The notes beneath the pieces were generated by a model. It ran no database searches and had not been told where the DNA came from. It was given only the letters and a program-made list of their open reading frames with translations. Both the position numbers and the translations under genes were made by a program. This document shows, piece after piece, positions 18,719 to 27,874 of a stretch of DNA of 64,000 bases. Positions within the stretch are counted from its first letter, which is position 1. Each line of letters opens with the position of its first letter. Origin of the DNA: Pseudoalteromonas apostichopi (GTDB taxonomy: Bacteria > Pseudomonadota > Gammaproteobacteria > Enterobacterales > Alteromonadaceae); contig NZ_AP028065.1 in assembly GCF_030297135.1 (NCBI RefSeq), forward strand, positions 1,674,001 through 1,738,000. The letters are read 5' to 3'.

Positions 18719-19903
18719 TTAACTCTTGCTCAACTGTGCTTGTAACCTCGTTTTTGTCTCTTTTAAGTAATCAGGGTAAGGATAAGAGTCATCTGCAACG
18801 GCTATTGCAGCCTCGATTTGAACTAATGCTTGGCGAATATTACCTTGCATTTCATAGCCATATGACAAAGCTGACAGTGCATACGCTGATTTAGGGTAGT
18901 TTTTGATATTGTACTTAAACACCTCAATAGCCCGCTCAAATTGCTGGTTATCCGTTAAGCTGTAACCCAGTAGCCTAACAGCGCGGTCTGGTGGCGCTAT
19001 TTGTTCACCCCATTGCTGAGATAAACGTTGATAATAAGCATCAATTGATGAAACATCATCGCCCAATGCACTCAGAGGCATATGTTTAGATAAAAATAAG
19101 CCATGGTACGCATTAAATGCCCCAGCAGCTGAGGTTAGGTTATGCGAAACGCCTGCAAAGGCATCGCTCTTAAAGCGCAGATTTTGCACCTTACTATTTT
19201 GCATTGTTTGCTGCATATCATCGTATCTTTCGCGCATAATGCCGGCTTCTTCGCCGATATTCATATATACATAGCTGTTAATAGTTTTGGCTTTAGTAAC
19301 AAAGGTTTTTAGGCTCTTAGCCGGGGCGCCATAGTTCCACCATACCGCTGGGCTATAAGCAATATGCGCTTGAAATAGCTGAGGGTCAGCCTGCATTGCG
19401 TAAAGAGCAAATACACCCGCAGCTGAGGCGCCTGCGATAACTCTATAATCATGAGTACGATACTGTTTATTAACCAAAGGCATCAGTTCTTGCTCTACGA
19501 AAGCTAAAAACTTTGCTGCACCACCGCCTTCACCAACAGGCCCTTGTGGTTCTTTGTTCACTGTGGGATAAAAATCTCTAAGTCGATTAGTGCTTTCAAT
19601 CGCAACGACAATCACCTCTGGCGCTTGATCATTTTGTTGTAAGCGTTCAAGCACAGCATTAATCAATGGTAAATTACCGGCCCCATCTAAACGGTAAATA
19701 ACGGGATATCTTTTGTTTGGATCTGTTTGGTAGCTTTTTGGTAATTGCACAACGACTGTGCGCTGCTCACTAAGATTACTTGATTCGATAGTATGCGTAT
19801 GTTGGCTGTAATTTGTAACCGCCTCATCAGCGGCTGGTTCAGCCATTACATGACTAGTACAGAGTAAAAAACCACTAATAAAGAGTAACTTAAATAGTCG
19901 CAC
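18719..19903 (-). CDS. Exported esterase-D-family alpha/beta hydrolase with TPR-like tail
   Basis: A 394-residue protein with a signal peptide (ending HVMA-EP). An esterase D (PF00756-like) domain covers about 30-280: YPVIYRLDG, the nucleophile elbow GASAAG, then SPAVWWNYG. The usual GxSxGG elbow is altered to GASAAG, but the Ser is present. The C-terminal 100 residues form helical repeats of TPR type (FERAIEVFKYNIKNYPKSAYALSALSYGYEMQGN). Similar enzymes hydrolyse siderophore or carbohydrate esters; the substrate here is not readable. It is transcribed with no close partner; the amidohydrolase gene upstream ends 112 bases away. Confidence 0.82.
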   Translation of the reverse strand: MRLFKLLFISGFLLCTSHVMAEPAADEAVTNYSQHTHTIESSNLSEQRTVVVQLPKSYQTDPNKRYPVIYRLDGAGNLPLINAVLERLQQNDQAPEVIVVAIESTNRLRDFYPTVNKEPQGPVGEGGGAAKFLAFVEQELMPLVNKQYRTHDYRVIAGASAAGVFALYAMQADPQLFQAHIAYSPAVWWNYGAPAKSLKTFVTKAKTINSYVYMNIGEEAGIMRERYDDMQQTMQNSKVQNLRFKSDAFAGVSHNLTSAAGAFNAYHGLFLSKHMPLSALGDDVSSIDAYYQRLSQQWGEQIAPPDRAVRLLGYSLTDNQQFERAIEVFKYNIKNYPKSAYALSALSYGYEMQGNIRQALVQIEAAIAVADDSYPYPDYLKETKTRLQAQLSKS

Positions 19904-20015
19904 GACTTATCCTTAAGAAATATTGGTAATTTTTTAAGCTAACAGAATTGCAGGTACAAACAAAGATAACTTATGAACTTTTTCGTAACAAAGTATATGT
20001 AAGTCATTATTTTAA

Positions 20016-21602
20016 CTAAAGCGTATGACGCAATATTTGCCCAGCACTTTTACCTGTCATGCCATCTGGTGATTTAATGACTTGGCCATTAATAATGACG
20101 TATTCAATTCCTTCTGCGTACTGATGAGGTGCGCTAAACGTTGATTTATCAGCAACCGTCGCAGGGTCGAGTATGACAATGTCAGCAGCATAGCCTTGTG
20201 CTATCACTCCTCGGTCAGTTAGGCCCATTCTTGCTGCGGGTAAACTGGTCATTTTTCGTATTGCATCAGGTAATGAAATCACCCCTTGTTCACGCACATA
20301 ATGACCTAGTACTCTAGGAAAGGTGCCGTATCCTCTTGGATGCGGGTTGCCTTTACCAAGTTCTGAACCACCCGCATCGGTGGCGATTGCGGTAATTGGG
20401 TAAGCCATAATGTACTTAACATCATCTTCATTAATAGCGTGGAAGATCCCCTGAGCACCGCCATTTGCTTGAATTTCCATGGCAAGTTCAGCGGCTTCAT
20501 CAATACTTTGCGCTCGCCCTTCACGCTTTAATACTTCAGCAAAGGTTAGCCCATCCCATGTAGGGTTTGCCGCATAATGCGCTATTTGCAGCCTTGCGGG
20601 GTCACCACCGCCTCTATCTTCACGGATATTTTTGATCAAACCTTGTTTTATTTTTTGCCTTAGTTCTGGATCTTGTAGACGCTTTTCAACTTCAGCTTGG
20701 CCACCAGCCAATGACCACGCCGGAAATAAAATAGCAAACCGCGTAGAAGAAGCCGTGTAAGGATACTGATCGAGAGTGACATCTAAACCCGCTTTGCGAG
20801 CATCACGGATCATTTGAATAGTTTGCTTACTCTCACCCCAATTTGGATGACCAATCAGCTTATGGTGAGAGATATGCACAGGAATACCGGTCTCTTTTGC
20901 AACATCGAGCACTTCATTCATCGCCGTGACAATCTCTGCGCCTTCATCGCGCATATGAGATGCAAAAAATCCATGCTGAGCATGAGCGGTTTCGGCAAGC
21001 ACCTTTACTTCAGCAAAGTTTGAGTACACACCAGGAACATATTTAAGTCCAGTCGATAAACCAAACGCCCCCTGCTGCATCGCTTTATCTACCAGCACTT
21101 GCATTGCTTTTAGCTCATCAGCGGTGGCAAGTCGTTGCTCTTCACCCATAACAGCTTTACGAACATCATTATGGCCAATTAATAAGGCTAAATTAGGTCC
21201 TAGAGGTGAACGCTCGGTTTGCGCAAAAAATTGCTTAAAGTCGACAGGTGAAAAACCACAGTTACCGCCCAAAATAGTGGTAATGCCTTGCTGTACTAAG
21301 TTATCGAGCCGAGGCAGCTCTGCAATTGAGCGCTCAGCATGGGAATGTAAATCAATAAAGCCAGGGGCAACAATCTTGCCATTGGCATCTATTACTTGTT
21401 GAGCTTTGTCAGCCGCCATATCACCAACTTTAGTGATCTTGCCGCTTTCAATGCCAACATCTGCGTGAACCGCTTTGCCACCAAGACCATCGAGCAACAT
21501 AGCGTTTTTGATGATGAGATCAAAAGATTGCCCATAAGCAATGCCGGAGCTGAGCACTAATACGAACAATCCTATTGAGGTTAAAACACTGCGCTTTTTC
21601 AT
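20016..21602 (-). CDS. N-acyl-D-amino-acid deacylase-family amidohydrolase (exported)
   Basis: A 528-residue metal-dependent amidohydrolase with a signal peptide (to about residue 24). The metal-binding HSH is at 86-88 in GFIDLHSHAE. GGNCGFSP (about 112-119) contains the Cys that bridges zinc in D-aminoacylases. HISHHK is further on, and ATDAGGSELGKGNPHP carries the catalytic Asp. A C-terminal small beta domain completes the fold. It would hydrolyse N-acyl-D-amino acids or D-dipeptides in the periplasm; family substrates vary, so D-specificity is inference. No partner gene for D-amino-acid use is adjacent. Confidence 0.88.
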   Translation of the reverse strand: MKKRSVLTSIGLFVLVLSSGIAYGQSFDLIIKNAMLLDGLGGKAVHADVGIESGKITKVGDMAADKAQQVIDANGKIVAPGFIDLHSHAERSIAELPRLDNLVQQGITTILGGNCGFSPVDFKQFFAQTERSPLGPNLALLIGHNDVRKAVMGEEQRLATADELKAMQVLVDKAMQQGAFGLSTGLKYVPGVYSNFAEVKVLAETAHAQHGFFASHMRDEGAEIVTAMNEVLDVAKETGIPVHISHHKLIGHPNWGESKQTIQMIRDARKAGLDVTLDQYPYTASSTRFAILFPAWSLAGGQAEVEKRLQDPELRQKIKQGLIKNIREDRGGGDPARLQIAHYAANPTWDGLTFAEVLKREGRAQSIDEAAELAMEIQANGGAQGIFHAINEDDVKYIMAYPITAIATDAGGSELGKGNPHPRGYGTFPRVLGHYVREQGVISLPDAIRKMTSLPAARMGLTDRGVIAQGYAADIVILDPATVADKSTFSAPHQYAEGIEYVIINGQVIKSPDGMTGKSAGQILRHTL

Positions 21603-21922
21603 TGTTATTATCCTTAGCCTGAGTGTTTAACCATCCTAATCAATTGCAATACAAATTGCATCAGTGAACAGTAATCAAACAAGTTACAGTCACAAAAAAG
21701 CCGGCTAATTAGCCGATGTAGATGCTTAACAAAGTCAGAAACAAAAATAACGCGAGCATTTGAGTGAGCAAAAATCGCTCTAATTTTATATATCAAAGTT
21801 GGAAACAAAAACTCTGTTGATATATCTTACGTCAGATGATTTCAACTGAAAAAGTTAAACGTATTCTATTTTGCATTGCTAATTACGATCGATTTAAACG
21901 CCATTAACAATACAATCTATTT
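21603..21922. other. Intergenic region, no gene seen
   Basis: This 320-base AT-rich gap separates two minus-strand genes. It holds a hairpin terminator (given separately) and a short inverted repeat TATATCA/TGATATA at about 21789-21826. No ORF with a plausible start and family match was seen. Confidence 0.6.
21694..21716 (-). terminator. Intrinsic terminator of the GGDEF gene
   Basis: The palindrome CGGCTAATTAGCCG (21702-21715) is followed on the minus strand by CTTTTTT. It lies about 210 bases downstream of the GGDEF gene stop, leaving a long 3' untranslated region. Confidence 0.65.
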
Positions 21923-23866
21923 TTATGACTCTGTCTTTGCTCGTCCATTCGCCTTGGCTTTGTATAGTAAGCCGTCACATTGTTTAATAATACAGTCTAT
22001 ATTAGAAACCTGATTGATTTCGACAACACCTGCTGAAAAGCTAACATTTGTCGTAGAGTCCAATTCTTTCCAGCTATTAATACCTTCAAATTTTTCTCTA
22101 ATGCCATCAACGAGCGTAACCGCTGTCTTTTTATCTAAGTTGTTTAATATTAATAAAAACTCTTCACCGCCATAACGACAAAATAAATCTGTTTCTCTAA
22201 TACGTTCTGAAACTACGTTACTAAACCCTTTTAAAACTTCGTCACCGGCTAGGTGACCATAGGAGTCGTTTATTTGCTTAAAATGATCCAGATCCACTAG
22301 AACGAAACAGGTCGAGTTATTAACTTGCAGTGCCTTCTCGGCCAATTTGTACATTGCTCTTCTTGTTTTTGCACCAGTCAATGTATCTGTTTCTGCTATT
22401 CTTTTTAAGGCCCTCTTATCACGCCAAAACATAAATGTAGCTGTCGCCAGCAAAGAAAATAATAGAATAAAAATGATGAGCTGTAGGTTAAGGTTTTCCT
22501 TCTTTAGTTCTGCCTTTTCCTGCATGGATAATTCATTTCTAAACTTTGCTATTTCAATATCCCTAGTTAAAGAATCAATCGGCGTAATGTTCCCTATCCC
22601 AAAATGTTCTGAGTTGTAATTTACCCTAGCAGATTGGTATAACTTACCAAAGTAAAACGCTTTATCATAATTACCATTTAACTCATATAATCGTCTTAAG
22701 TTATGATTAATAGTTAAACTTACATCCCCCGGGTGATTACTGTTATTCATGAAAGAATTTGCCTGATCGGCATAGTCTTTAACTATACGCTCAAATTCGA
22801 CTTCTTTGCTTTCCTCTATTGCCGATGCTAGAGCTCTAGCAAGCTTTAAATACATAACTAATGATTCATTTGGTTGATTACCAATGAGTTGTTCCATTTG
22901 TTTAGAAAGCTTTAAAATAGTTACCCCATCCTGCTGTTGATTTCGATGAGTTAATACAGAAATTTTCAACATCTTAGAAATAAACAGTTCGATATCATTT
23001 TTATTGCGTTCAGCTCTTCTAATTGCTTCGTCACTTAATTTAAGCGCCTCGTCAAACCGACCCAGTTTATTAAGTGCATAAATACTGGGATTGATGTATA
23101 GAGGTTTTTTTTCTTCTTCACTTAATAATGATAACAATACATTACCGTGCTCTAAAGCAGGCATATGCAGTTGCAAATCGTTATAAATGTCTGCAATCCA
23201 GTGATGAACACGGATTGATGACATTTGGGTTTCCATAGGCCTCAACGGGTCAAATTTTCTCAAATAAGGTAAAGCATATTCATATTCAGATAACGCTTTG
23301 AGCAATGAAATTTCTTCTATTTCTTCTCCTAAACGAGCACTAACAATTGCAATTGCATGCTTGTCTCCAAGTTCAATAATCTGCTGTTTCAAGTTTTGTA
23401 ACTGTGGGATAGTGATGGCAACTCTTTTATTAGGAGTTGATTCGACATTAACACCATGAATATAAATGTAAAAACTTCTATTCGCAGCGTATAACTCTGT
23501 ATCAATAGATTGTAAATAAGCCCAGTTTTGCTCAGATAAATTATATTGGTTGATTGTTAAAGTTGAAGATAACAGGCCCCGAGAAGCAAGAGTTTCCCTA
23601 ATTATCGTTTGAAATATTTTACCAAGTATAGAATCGTCCGCTAATAAGTTTGAATTCTCTATTTTTTCAATAAGTTCAACACGTCCAGCCCCATTGACCT
23701 CTTCAATAACCTGCGATGCCAAATAAACAAGTTTGCTGTATTCCCCAGCAATTTGCTGCGGTGTTTGAGGTTGAGCTTTGCAATTCGCAAAGAATAGAGT
23801 TAGTGCAATATATGCCAACCAAATACTTATTTTTTTGATAACTTGCTGCTCCGAACGTTTAATCAT
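21923..23866 (-). CDS. TPR-GGDEF diguanylate cyclase, membrane-anchored
   Basis: A 647-residue protein. It has an N-terminal signal or anchor (IWLAYIALTLFFANC), a long periplasmic helical TPR-like region (about 40-430), a membrane helix (LIIFILLFSLLATATFMFW) and a cytoplasmic GGDEF domain. The active site reads GGEEF (about 566-570). An RETD inhibitory site lies five residues before it, so product feedback is likely. It makes cyclic-di-GMP. The TPR region could sense a periplasmic ligand or protein. ATG 23866 is chosen over an upstream TTG that has no clear ribosome binding site. It is monocistronic, with its own terminator. Confidence 0.88.
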   Translation of the reverse strand: MIKRSEQQVIKKISIWLAYIALTLFFANCKAQPQTPQQIAGEYSKLVYLASQVIEEVNGAGRVELIEKIENSNLLADDSILGKIFQTIIRETLASRGLLSSTLTINQYNLSEQNWAYLQSIDTELYAANRSFYIYIHGVNVESTPNKRVAITIPQLQNLKQQIIELGDKHAIAIVSARLGEEIEEISLLKALSEYEYALPYLRKFDPLRPMETQMSSIRVHHWIADIYNDLQLHMPALEHGNVLLSLLSEEEKKPLYINPSIYALNKLGRFDEALKLSDEAIRRAERNKNDIELFISKMLKISVLTHRNQQQDGVTILKLSKQMEQLIGNQPNESLVMYLKLARALASAIEESKEVEFERIVKDYADQANSFMNNSNHPGDVSLTINHNLRRLYELNGNYDKAFYFGKLYQSARVNYNSEHFGIGNITPIDSLTRDIEIAKFRNELSMQEKAELKKENLNLQLIIFILLFSLLATATFMFWRDKRALKRIAETDTLTGAKTRRAMYKLAEKALQVNNSTCFVLVDLDHFKQINDSYGHLAGDEVLKGFSNVVSERIRETDLFCRYGGEEFLLILNNLDKKTAVTLVDGIREKFEGINSWKELDSTTNVSFSAGVVEINQVSNIDCIIKQCDGLLYKAKANGRAKTES

Positions 23867-23875
23867 TTCTATCAA

Positions 23876-24343
23876 AACTTATAACAATATCATTAAGCTA
23901 TATAATATAAAACCACATAAAATCCCCCTTATTACTTATCAACCTTGTGATAAAAACAAGTTAACAATAAGGGTAGTAGATTGTGCTCTGAGGGGTGGGA
24001 AGTCCACTTGTTCAAATAAAAATGGCTGCCTTTATATTTGAAATTCAATTTTTTGGACTTCATCTAATGTTATTGGGCATCTTTAACTATAGCATCATCA
24101 CGATTTTTATATTTTCAATATTCAGCTTTATTGGACTCTTCGTTATGTGAATCGTTAAACTTAAACTGCGTGCGCAACCAGAAATCGAATGGCATGGTAA
24201 GCCAGCAGCTTTAGCTGCTGCCATATTTTAGATAAACCATCTTCCAAAAGACAATTTAGGGCTGTTTATGACTTTCCTACAAAGAAACAAGGTAAGTCTG
24301 GAGGTGTGGGAGAGGTATACGAATACTAAATATCATTAAAGTA
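23876..24343. other. Intergenic region, possible gene remnant
   Basis: This AT-rich 470-base stretch has no complete gene. Two unconnected frames look faintly coding on the plus strand. One, at about 24150-24230, encodes LRAQPEIEWHGKPAALAAA and then stops. Another, at about 24205-24329, ends QGKSGGVGEVYEY followed by TAA. Neither has a start that can be supported, and I do not recognise either. A decayed gene is possible, but chance is not excluded. Confidence 0.3.
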
Positions 24344-24345
24344 AT

Positions 24346-24371
24346 AAAACGGCCATGAAATTGGCCGTTTT
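24346..24371. terminator. Terminator downstream of glmS
   Basis: A perfect 10-bp stem (24346-24355 with 24362-24371) with a 6-base loop. The minus strand reads TTTTATTA after the stem. It lies 72 bases beyond the glmS stop. Confidence 0.75.
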
Positions 24372-24443
24372 AATATATTTCAAACTTTGTTCTGTAGTTT
24401 CCAACTTTATTTAGAATCCACAGCCGGCTCTTTATACTTTAAC

Positions 24444-26264
24444 TTACTCAACCGTTACCGATTTTGCTAGGTTTCGAGGTTGGTCTACGTCGGTGCCTTT
24501 AATAACCGCAACATAGTATGAAAGCAGCTGTAGTGGAATTGTATATACAACTGGGGCAATCACGTCATCGACATGATTTACGTTGATTACACGCATCGTT
24601 TCGTCAGAATTGAACGCTGAGTCTTTGTCTGCGAATACATAAATAATACCGCCACGGGCACGTACTTCTTCTACGTTTGATTTAAGCTTTTCTAGTAGTT
24701 CGTTGTTTGGTGCCACAACAATGATAGGCATGTCGGCATCAATCAACGCGAGAGGGCCATGCTTAAGCTCACCCGCTGCGTATGCTTCGGCGTGAATGTA
24801 TGAAATTTCTTTCAGCTTGAGCGCACCTTCCATCGCGATTGGGTATTGTGAACCACGACCTAAGAATAGTGAGTGGTGCTTGTCAGCAAATTCTTCAGCT
24901 AAATCTTCAATCCCTTCAGCAAGTAGTAATGCTTCTTCTAACTTGTTAGGAAGTGTTTTAATTGCATTCACAATCGCACTTTGATCTAGGCCTTTTTCTT
25001 GCGCAATAGATGCCGTTAGCATTAATAAGCCAACAAGCTGTGTGGTGAAAGCTTTAGTTGATGCAACACCAATTTCAGCACCTGCTTTTGTCATAAAGGC
25101 TAAATCAGATTCACGTACTAACGATGAACCCGGTACGTTACAAATGGTCATTGACGCCATGTAACCTTGCTGTTTTGCAAGACGAAGTGCAGCAAGCGTA
25201 TCGGCTGTTTCACCAGACTGTGAAATGGTCACAAGTAAGCTGTTTTCATGTACAAATGATTCACGGTAACGGAACTCAGAAGCAATCTCGACATTACAGC
25301 TTACGCCTGCAAACTGCTCAAGCCAGTAACGAGCAACCATGCCTGAGTGATATGATGTACCACAGGCAATAATTTGTACGTGTTTTACATCTTTAAAGAT
25401 TTGCTGAGCACTATCGCCGAAGGCATCAATCGCTACAGTATCATTAACTAGGCGGCCATCAAGCGTGTTACGTACAGCAAGTGGCTGCTCGTAAATTTCT
25501 TTCAGCATGTAGTGACGATATTCGCCTTTACCTGATGCATCTTGCGTAATGTTTGATTCAATCACTTCGCGCTCTACTGCATCGCCGTTTGCATCAAAAA
25601 TTTCAACACTGTCGCGAGTAATACGAGCAACATCGCCTTCTTCAAGGTAAATAAAGCTACGTGTAACAGGTAATAGAGCAAGTTGGTCAGAGGCAATAAA
25701 GTTTTCGCCAAGACCCAAACCAATCACCAATGGGCTACCAGAGCGCGCTACGATGATTTCGTTGTCGTTCGCTTTATCAAAAACAACGGTACCAAATGCA
25801 CCTTCAAACTGCTTAACTGCAGCTTGTACTGCTGCTAAAAGCGTATCGTGCTGTTGGCGAAGTTGGTGAATAAGGTGCACCATTACTTCAGTGTCTGTTT
25901 CTGATAAAAACTCATAACCGTCGCCTTTAAGCGCATCACGTAGACTGGCATGGTTTTCGATAATACCGTTATGAACTAGGGCAATTTCGCTGTTCGAAAC
26001 ATGTGGGTGAGCATTCGCTTCAGTTACGCCACCATGAGTTGCCCAGCGTGTATGTGCGATACCTGTAGTACCATTTACTGCTGCATCATTCAGTGCCGCT
26101 TCAAGATTAGCAACCTTACCCACTGACTTTACAGTGTTTAGCTCAGTACCTTTAAGTAAAGCCACACCAGCCGAATCATAACCACGGTATTCAAGACGCT
26201 TTAGGCCTTCAACAAGTATTTTGTTTACTGGGCGTTCTGCAACAGCCCCAACGATTCCACACAT
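24444..26264 (-). CDS. glmS: Glutamine--fructose-6-phosphate aminotransferase
   Basis: A 606-residue GlmS, matching the usual length of about 609. It makes glucosamine-6-phosphate, the first step to UDP-GlcNAc for peptidoglycan and lipopolysaccharide. The start is MCGIVGAV, with the catalytic Cys2 (Cys1 after Met removal). An N-terminal glutaminase domain (HTRWATHG, ALVHNGII) is followed by two SIS sugar-isomerase domains and the conserved end RNLAKSVTVE. ATG 26264 is fixed by this Cys and by AAAGGAG eight bases upstream; an upstream in-frame codon would mask the Cys. It lies downstream of a DeoR regulator gene in the same direction, with 95 bases between. Confidence 0.98.
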   Translation of the reverse strand: MCGIVGAVAERPVNKILVEGLKRLEYRGYDSAGVALLKGTELNTVKSVGKVANLEAALNDAAVNGTTGIAHTRWATHGGVTEANAHPHVSNSEIALVHNGIIENHASLRDALKGDGYEFLSETDTEVMVHLIHQLRQQHDTLLAAVQAAVKQFEGAFGTVVFDKANDNEIIVARSGSPLVIGLGLGENFIASDQLALLPVTRSFIYLEEGDVARITRDSVEIFDANGDAVEREVIESNITQDASGKGEYRHYMLKEIYEQPLAVRNTLDGRLVNDTVAIDAFGDSAQQIFKDVKHVQIIACGTSYHSGMVARYWLEQFAGVSCNVEIASEFRYRESFVHENSLLVTISQSGETADTLAALRLAKQQGYMASMTICNVPGSSLVRESDLAFMTKAGAEIGVASTKAFTTQLVGLLMLTASIAQEKGLDQSAIVNAIKTLPNKLEEALLLAEGIEDLAEEFADKHHSLFLGRGSQYPIAMEGALKLKEISYIHAEAYAAGELKHGPLALIDADMPIIVVAPNNELLEKLKSNVEEVRARGGIIYVFADKDSAFNSDETMRVINVNHVDDVIAPVVYTIPLQLLSYYVAVIKGTDVDQPRNLAKSVTVE

Positions 26265-26359
26265 AATTTCTCCTTTTGCACATGCCAAAGCGTTTTACTT
26301 TGGGCGGTATGTGTTGTCATAAATTTAATGTAATAAGGTGTTGTCGGTCTTATTACGGG

Positions 26360-27130
26360 TTATTCAATTTCTGCACAGATCAGCTGTACTCCACATGCTG
26401 TTATCGCCTCACGCTTATCTGCGCTTAGATTGTTGTCTGTGATAACAGTGGTAACACGCTGCCAAGGCAGTTCTAAATTAGGTATTCTTCGGCCAATTTT
26501 TTCTGACTCTACCAGCACCACTACCTCTCGGGCAGCTTCAGCCATCACTTGGCTAAGCCCCACTAATTCATTGAAGGTTGTGGTACCTCTATCAATATCA
26601 ATGCCATCGGCACCAATAAAGAGTTGGTCAAAGTCGTAAGAGCGTAGAACATTCTCCGCAACTTGGCCTTGAAACGATTCTGAATGCGGATCCCAGGTTC
26701 CCCCAGTCATCAATAATGTTGGCTCATTTTCTAATGAAAGTAGTCGGTTAGCGACATTAATAGCATTGGTCATCACCACTAAACCGCGTTTACTCGCAAG
26801 CTCTGGGATCATCGCCGCGGTAGTGCGACCGCTATCAATGATGATGCGGTTATGATCTTTAATCAGCTTTGCAGCGGCCTGTGCGATTGCCATTTTGCGA
26901 AGCGAGTCGCTTTTCTCATTGCTATTTGCAACGATTTCTTGCGGCAGTGCAATAGCACCACCGTACCGGCGCAGTAATAAGCCACTTTTTTCAAGTGCTG
27001 TCAGATCTTTACGAATGGTCACTTCAGAAGTTTGAAACTGCTCAGCTAACGCTTCAACAGCAACTTCACCAAGTTCATTCACTTGGCTTAAGATTGTATG
27101 GCGACGTTGTTGAGTGTTTCGTTTTGTCAT
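26360..27130 (-). CDS. DeoR-family transcriptional regulator, probable glmS regulator
   Basis: A 256-residue regulator. The N-terminal DeoR helix-turn-helix (RRHTILSQVNELGEVAVEALAEQFQTSEVTIRKDL, residues about 8-45) is followed by a wing (RRYGGAI) and a sugar-phosphate-binding DeoRC domain (IIDSGRTTAAMIPEL, then IGADGID). It lies just upstream of glmS in the same direction. By analogy with the DeoR-type GlmR regulator of glmS in Pseudomonas, it probably senses an amino-sugar phosphate. A GAAA-type inverted repeat directly before its start is a candidate operator, suggesting autoregulation. Confidence 0.88.
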   Translation of the reverse strand: MTKRNTQQRRHTILSQVNELGEVAVEALAEQFQTSEVTIRKDLTALEKSGLLLRRYGGAIALPQEIVANSNEKSDSLRKMAIAQAAAKLIKDHNRIIIDSGRTTAAMIPELASKRGLVVMTNAINVANRLLSLENEPTLLMTGGTWDPHSESFQGQVAENVLRSYDFDQLFIGADGIDIDRGTTTFNELVGLSQVMAEAAREVVVLVESEKIGRRIPNLELPWQRVTTVITDNNLSADKREAITACGVQLICAEIE

Positions 27131-27146
27131 TTATATGATCACATAA

Positions 27147-27182
27147 GTTTCGTTTCGAAAGTTGTGAGATTTTAAACGAAAC
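27147..27182. promoter_or_regulatory. Candidate DeoR-family operator
   Basis: The inverted repeat GTTTCGTTT (27147-27155) and AAACGAAAC (27174-27182) has perfect arms, separated by 18 bases. The left arm continues CGAAAG. DeoR/GlpR-type regulators commonly bind GAAA-rich repeats. It lies 17-52 bases upstream of the DeoR gene start on the minus strand. The assignment is inferred. Confidence 0.5.
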
Positions 27183-27272
27183 AATATAAATGGCAAGTGA
27201 ATGATCGTTAACCTACACAGGTTTAATTTTGATCTTCACCGCTAACAAGCTAAGCTATTAACAAATATAACC

Positions 27273-27812
27273 ATGAACAGCCCCATGAAAGAGTTTAATA
27301 GCCTCGATAAGCCCTTATTTGAACAACGAAAAAATGCCCATGAAATTTGCCGTTTATTTGCCAAAAGCCCAAGTAAAGGCAATTTAAAACGACTAAGAAG
27401 CATGTTTGCTCACTGTGGCGAACAGGTTGTTATTGAAGCTGGTTTTCATTGTGATTATGGCAGTGGTATTAAAATAGGTGATCGCACCTTCATAAATATT
27501 AACTGTACTATGCTCGATGCGCCGCTATCTGATGCGCAAATTACGATAGGCGATGACTGCTTAATAGGCTCTAACGTGCAAATACTCGCGGTATCGCATG
27601 CTGTAAACCCAACCGAGCGTTTAGCAAAAGCTAACTTTGCAGCACCGATTAGCATTGGCAACAATGTATGGATTGGTGCAGGCGCCATTATACTTGCGGG
27701 TATTAAAGTTGCTGATAATTCCGTGATTGGCGCAGGGGCAATAGTTACTAAAGATGTCGCGGCAAATACTTTAGTAGCAGGTAACCCTGCGGTGAAGGTC
27801 AAAGACCTTTAA
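27273..27812 (+). CDS. Hexapeptide sugar O-acetyltransferase (Maa/NodL-like)
   Basis: A 179-residue acyl-CoA-dependent acetyltransferase. The left-handed beta-helix shows hexapeptide repeats (IKIGDRTFININ, ITIGDDCLIGSNV, ISIGNNVWIGAGAII, VIGAGAIVTKDV). The active-site His occurs in AVSHAVNP, and the C-terminal AGNPAVKVK is typical of maltose and galactoside acetyltransferases. Substrates of this family are sugars; the exact one is not readable. It is divergent from the DeoR gene and may share its operator region. A second in-frame ATG at 27285 could be the true start. Confidence 0.88.
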   Translation: MNSPMKEFNSLDKPLFEQRKNAHEICRLFAKSPSKGNLKRLRSMFAHCGEQVVIEAGFHCDYGSGIKIGDRTFININCTMLDAPLSDAQITIGDDCLIGSNVQILAVSHAVNPTERLAKANFAAPISIGNNVWIGAGAIILAGIKVADNSVIGAGAIVTKDVAANTLVAGNPAVKVKDL

Positions 27813-27874
27813 CTCTCATACCGACGCGCTAAAGCATGCCCTACATAGGGTTTATAGCAATAAAAAGGCAAAGG

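Noticed and set aside
26265..26359. glmS ribozyme riboswitch
   Set aside because: The leader before glmS is under 100 bases, too short for the known ribozyme, and that class is known from Gram-positive bacteria.
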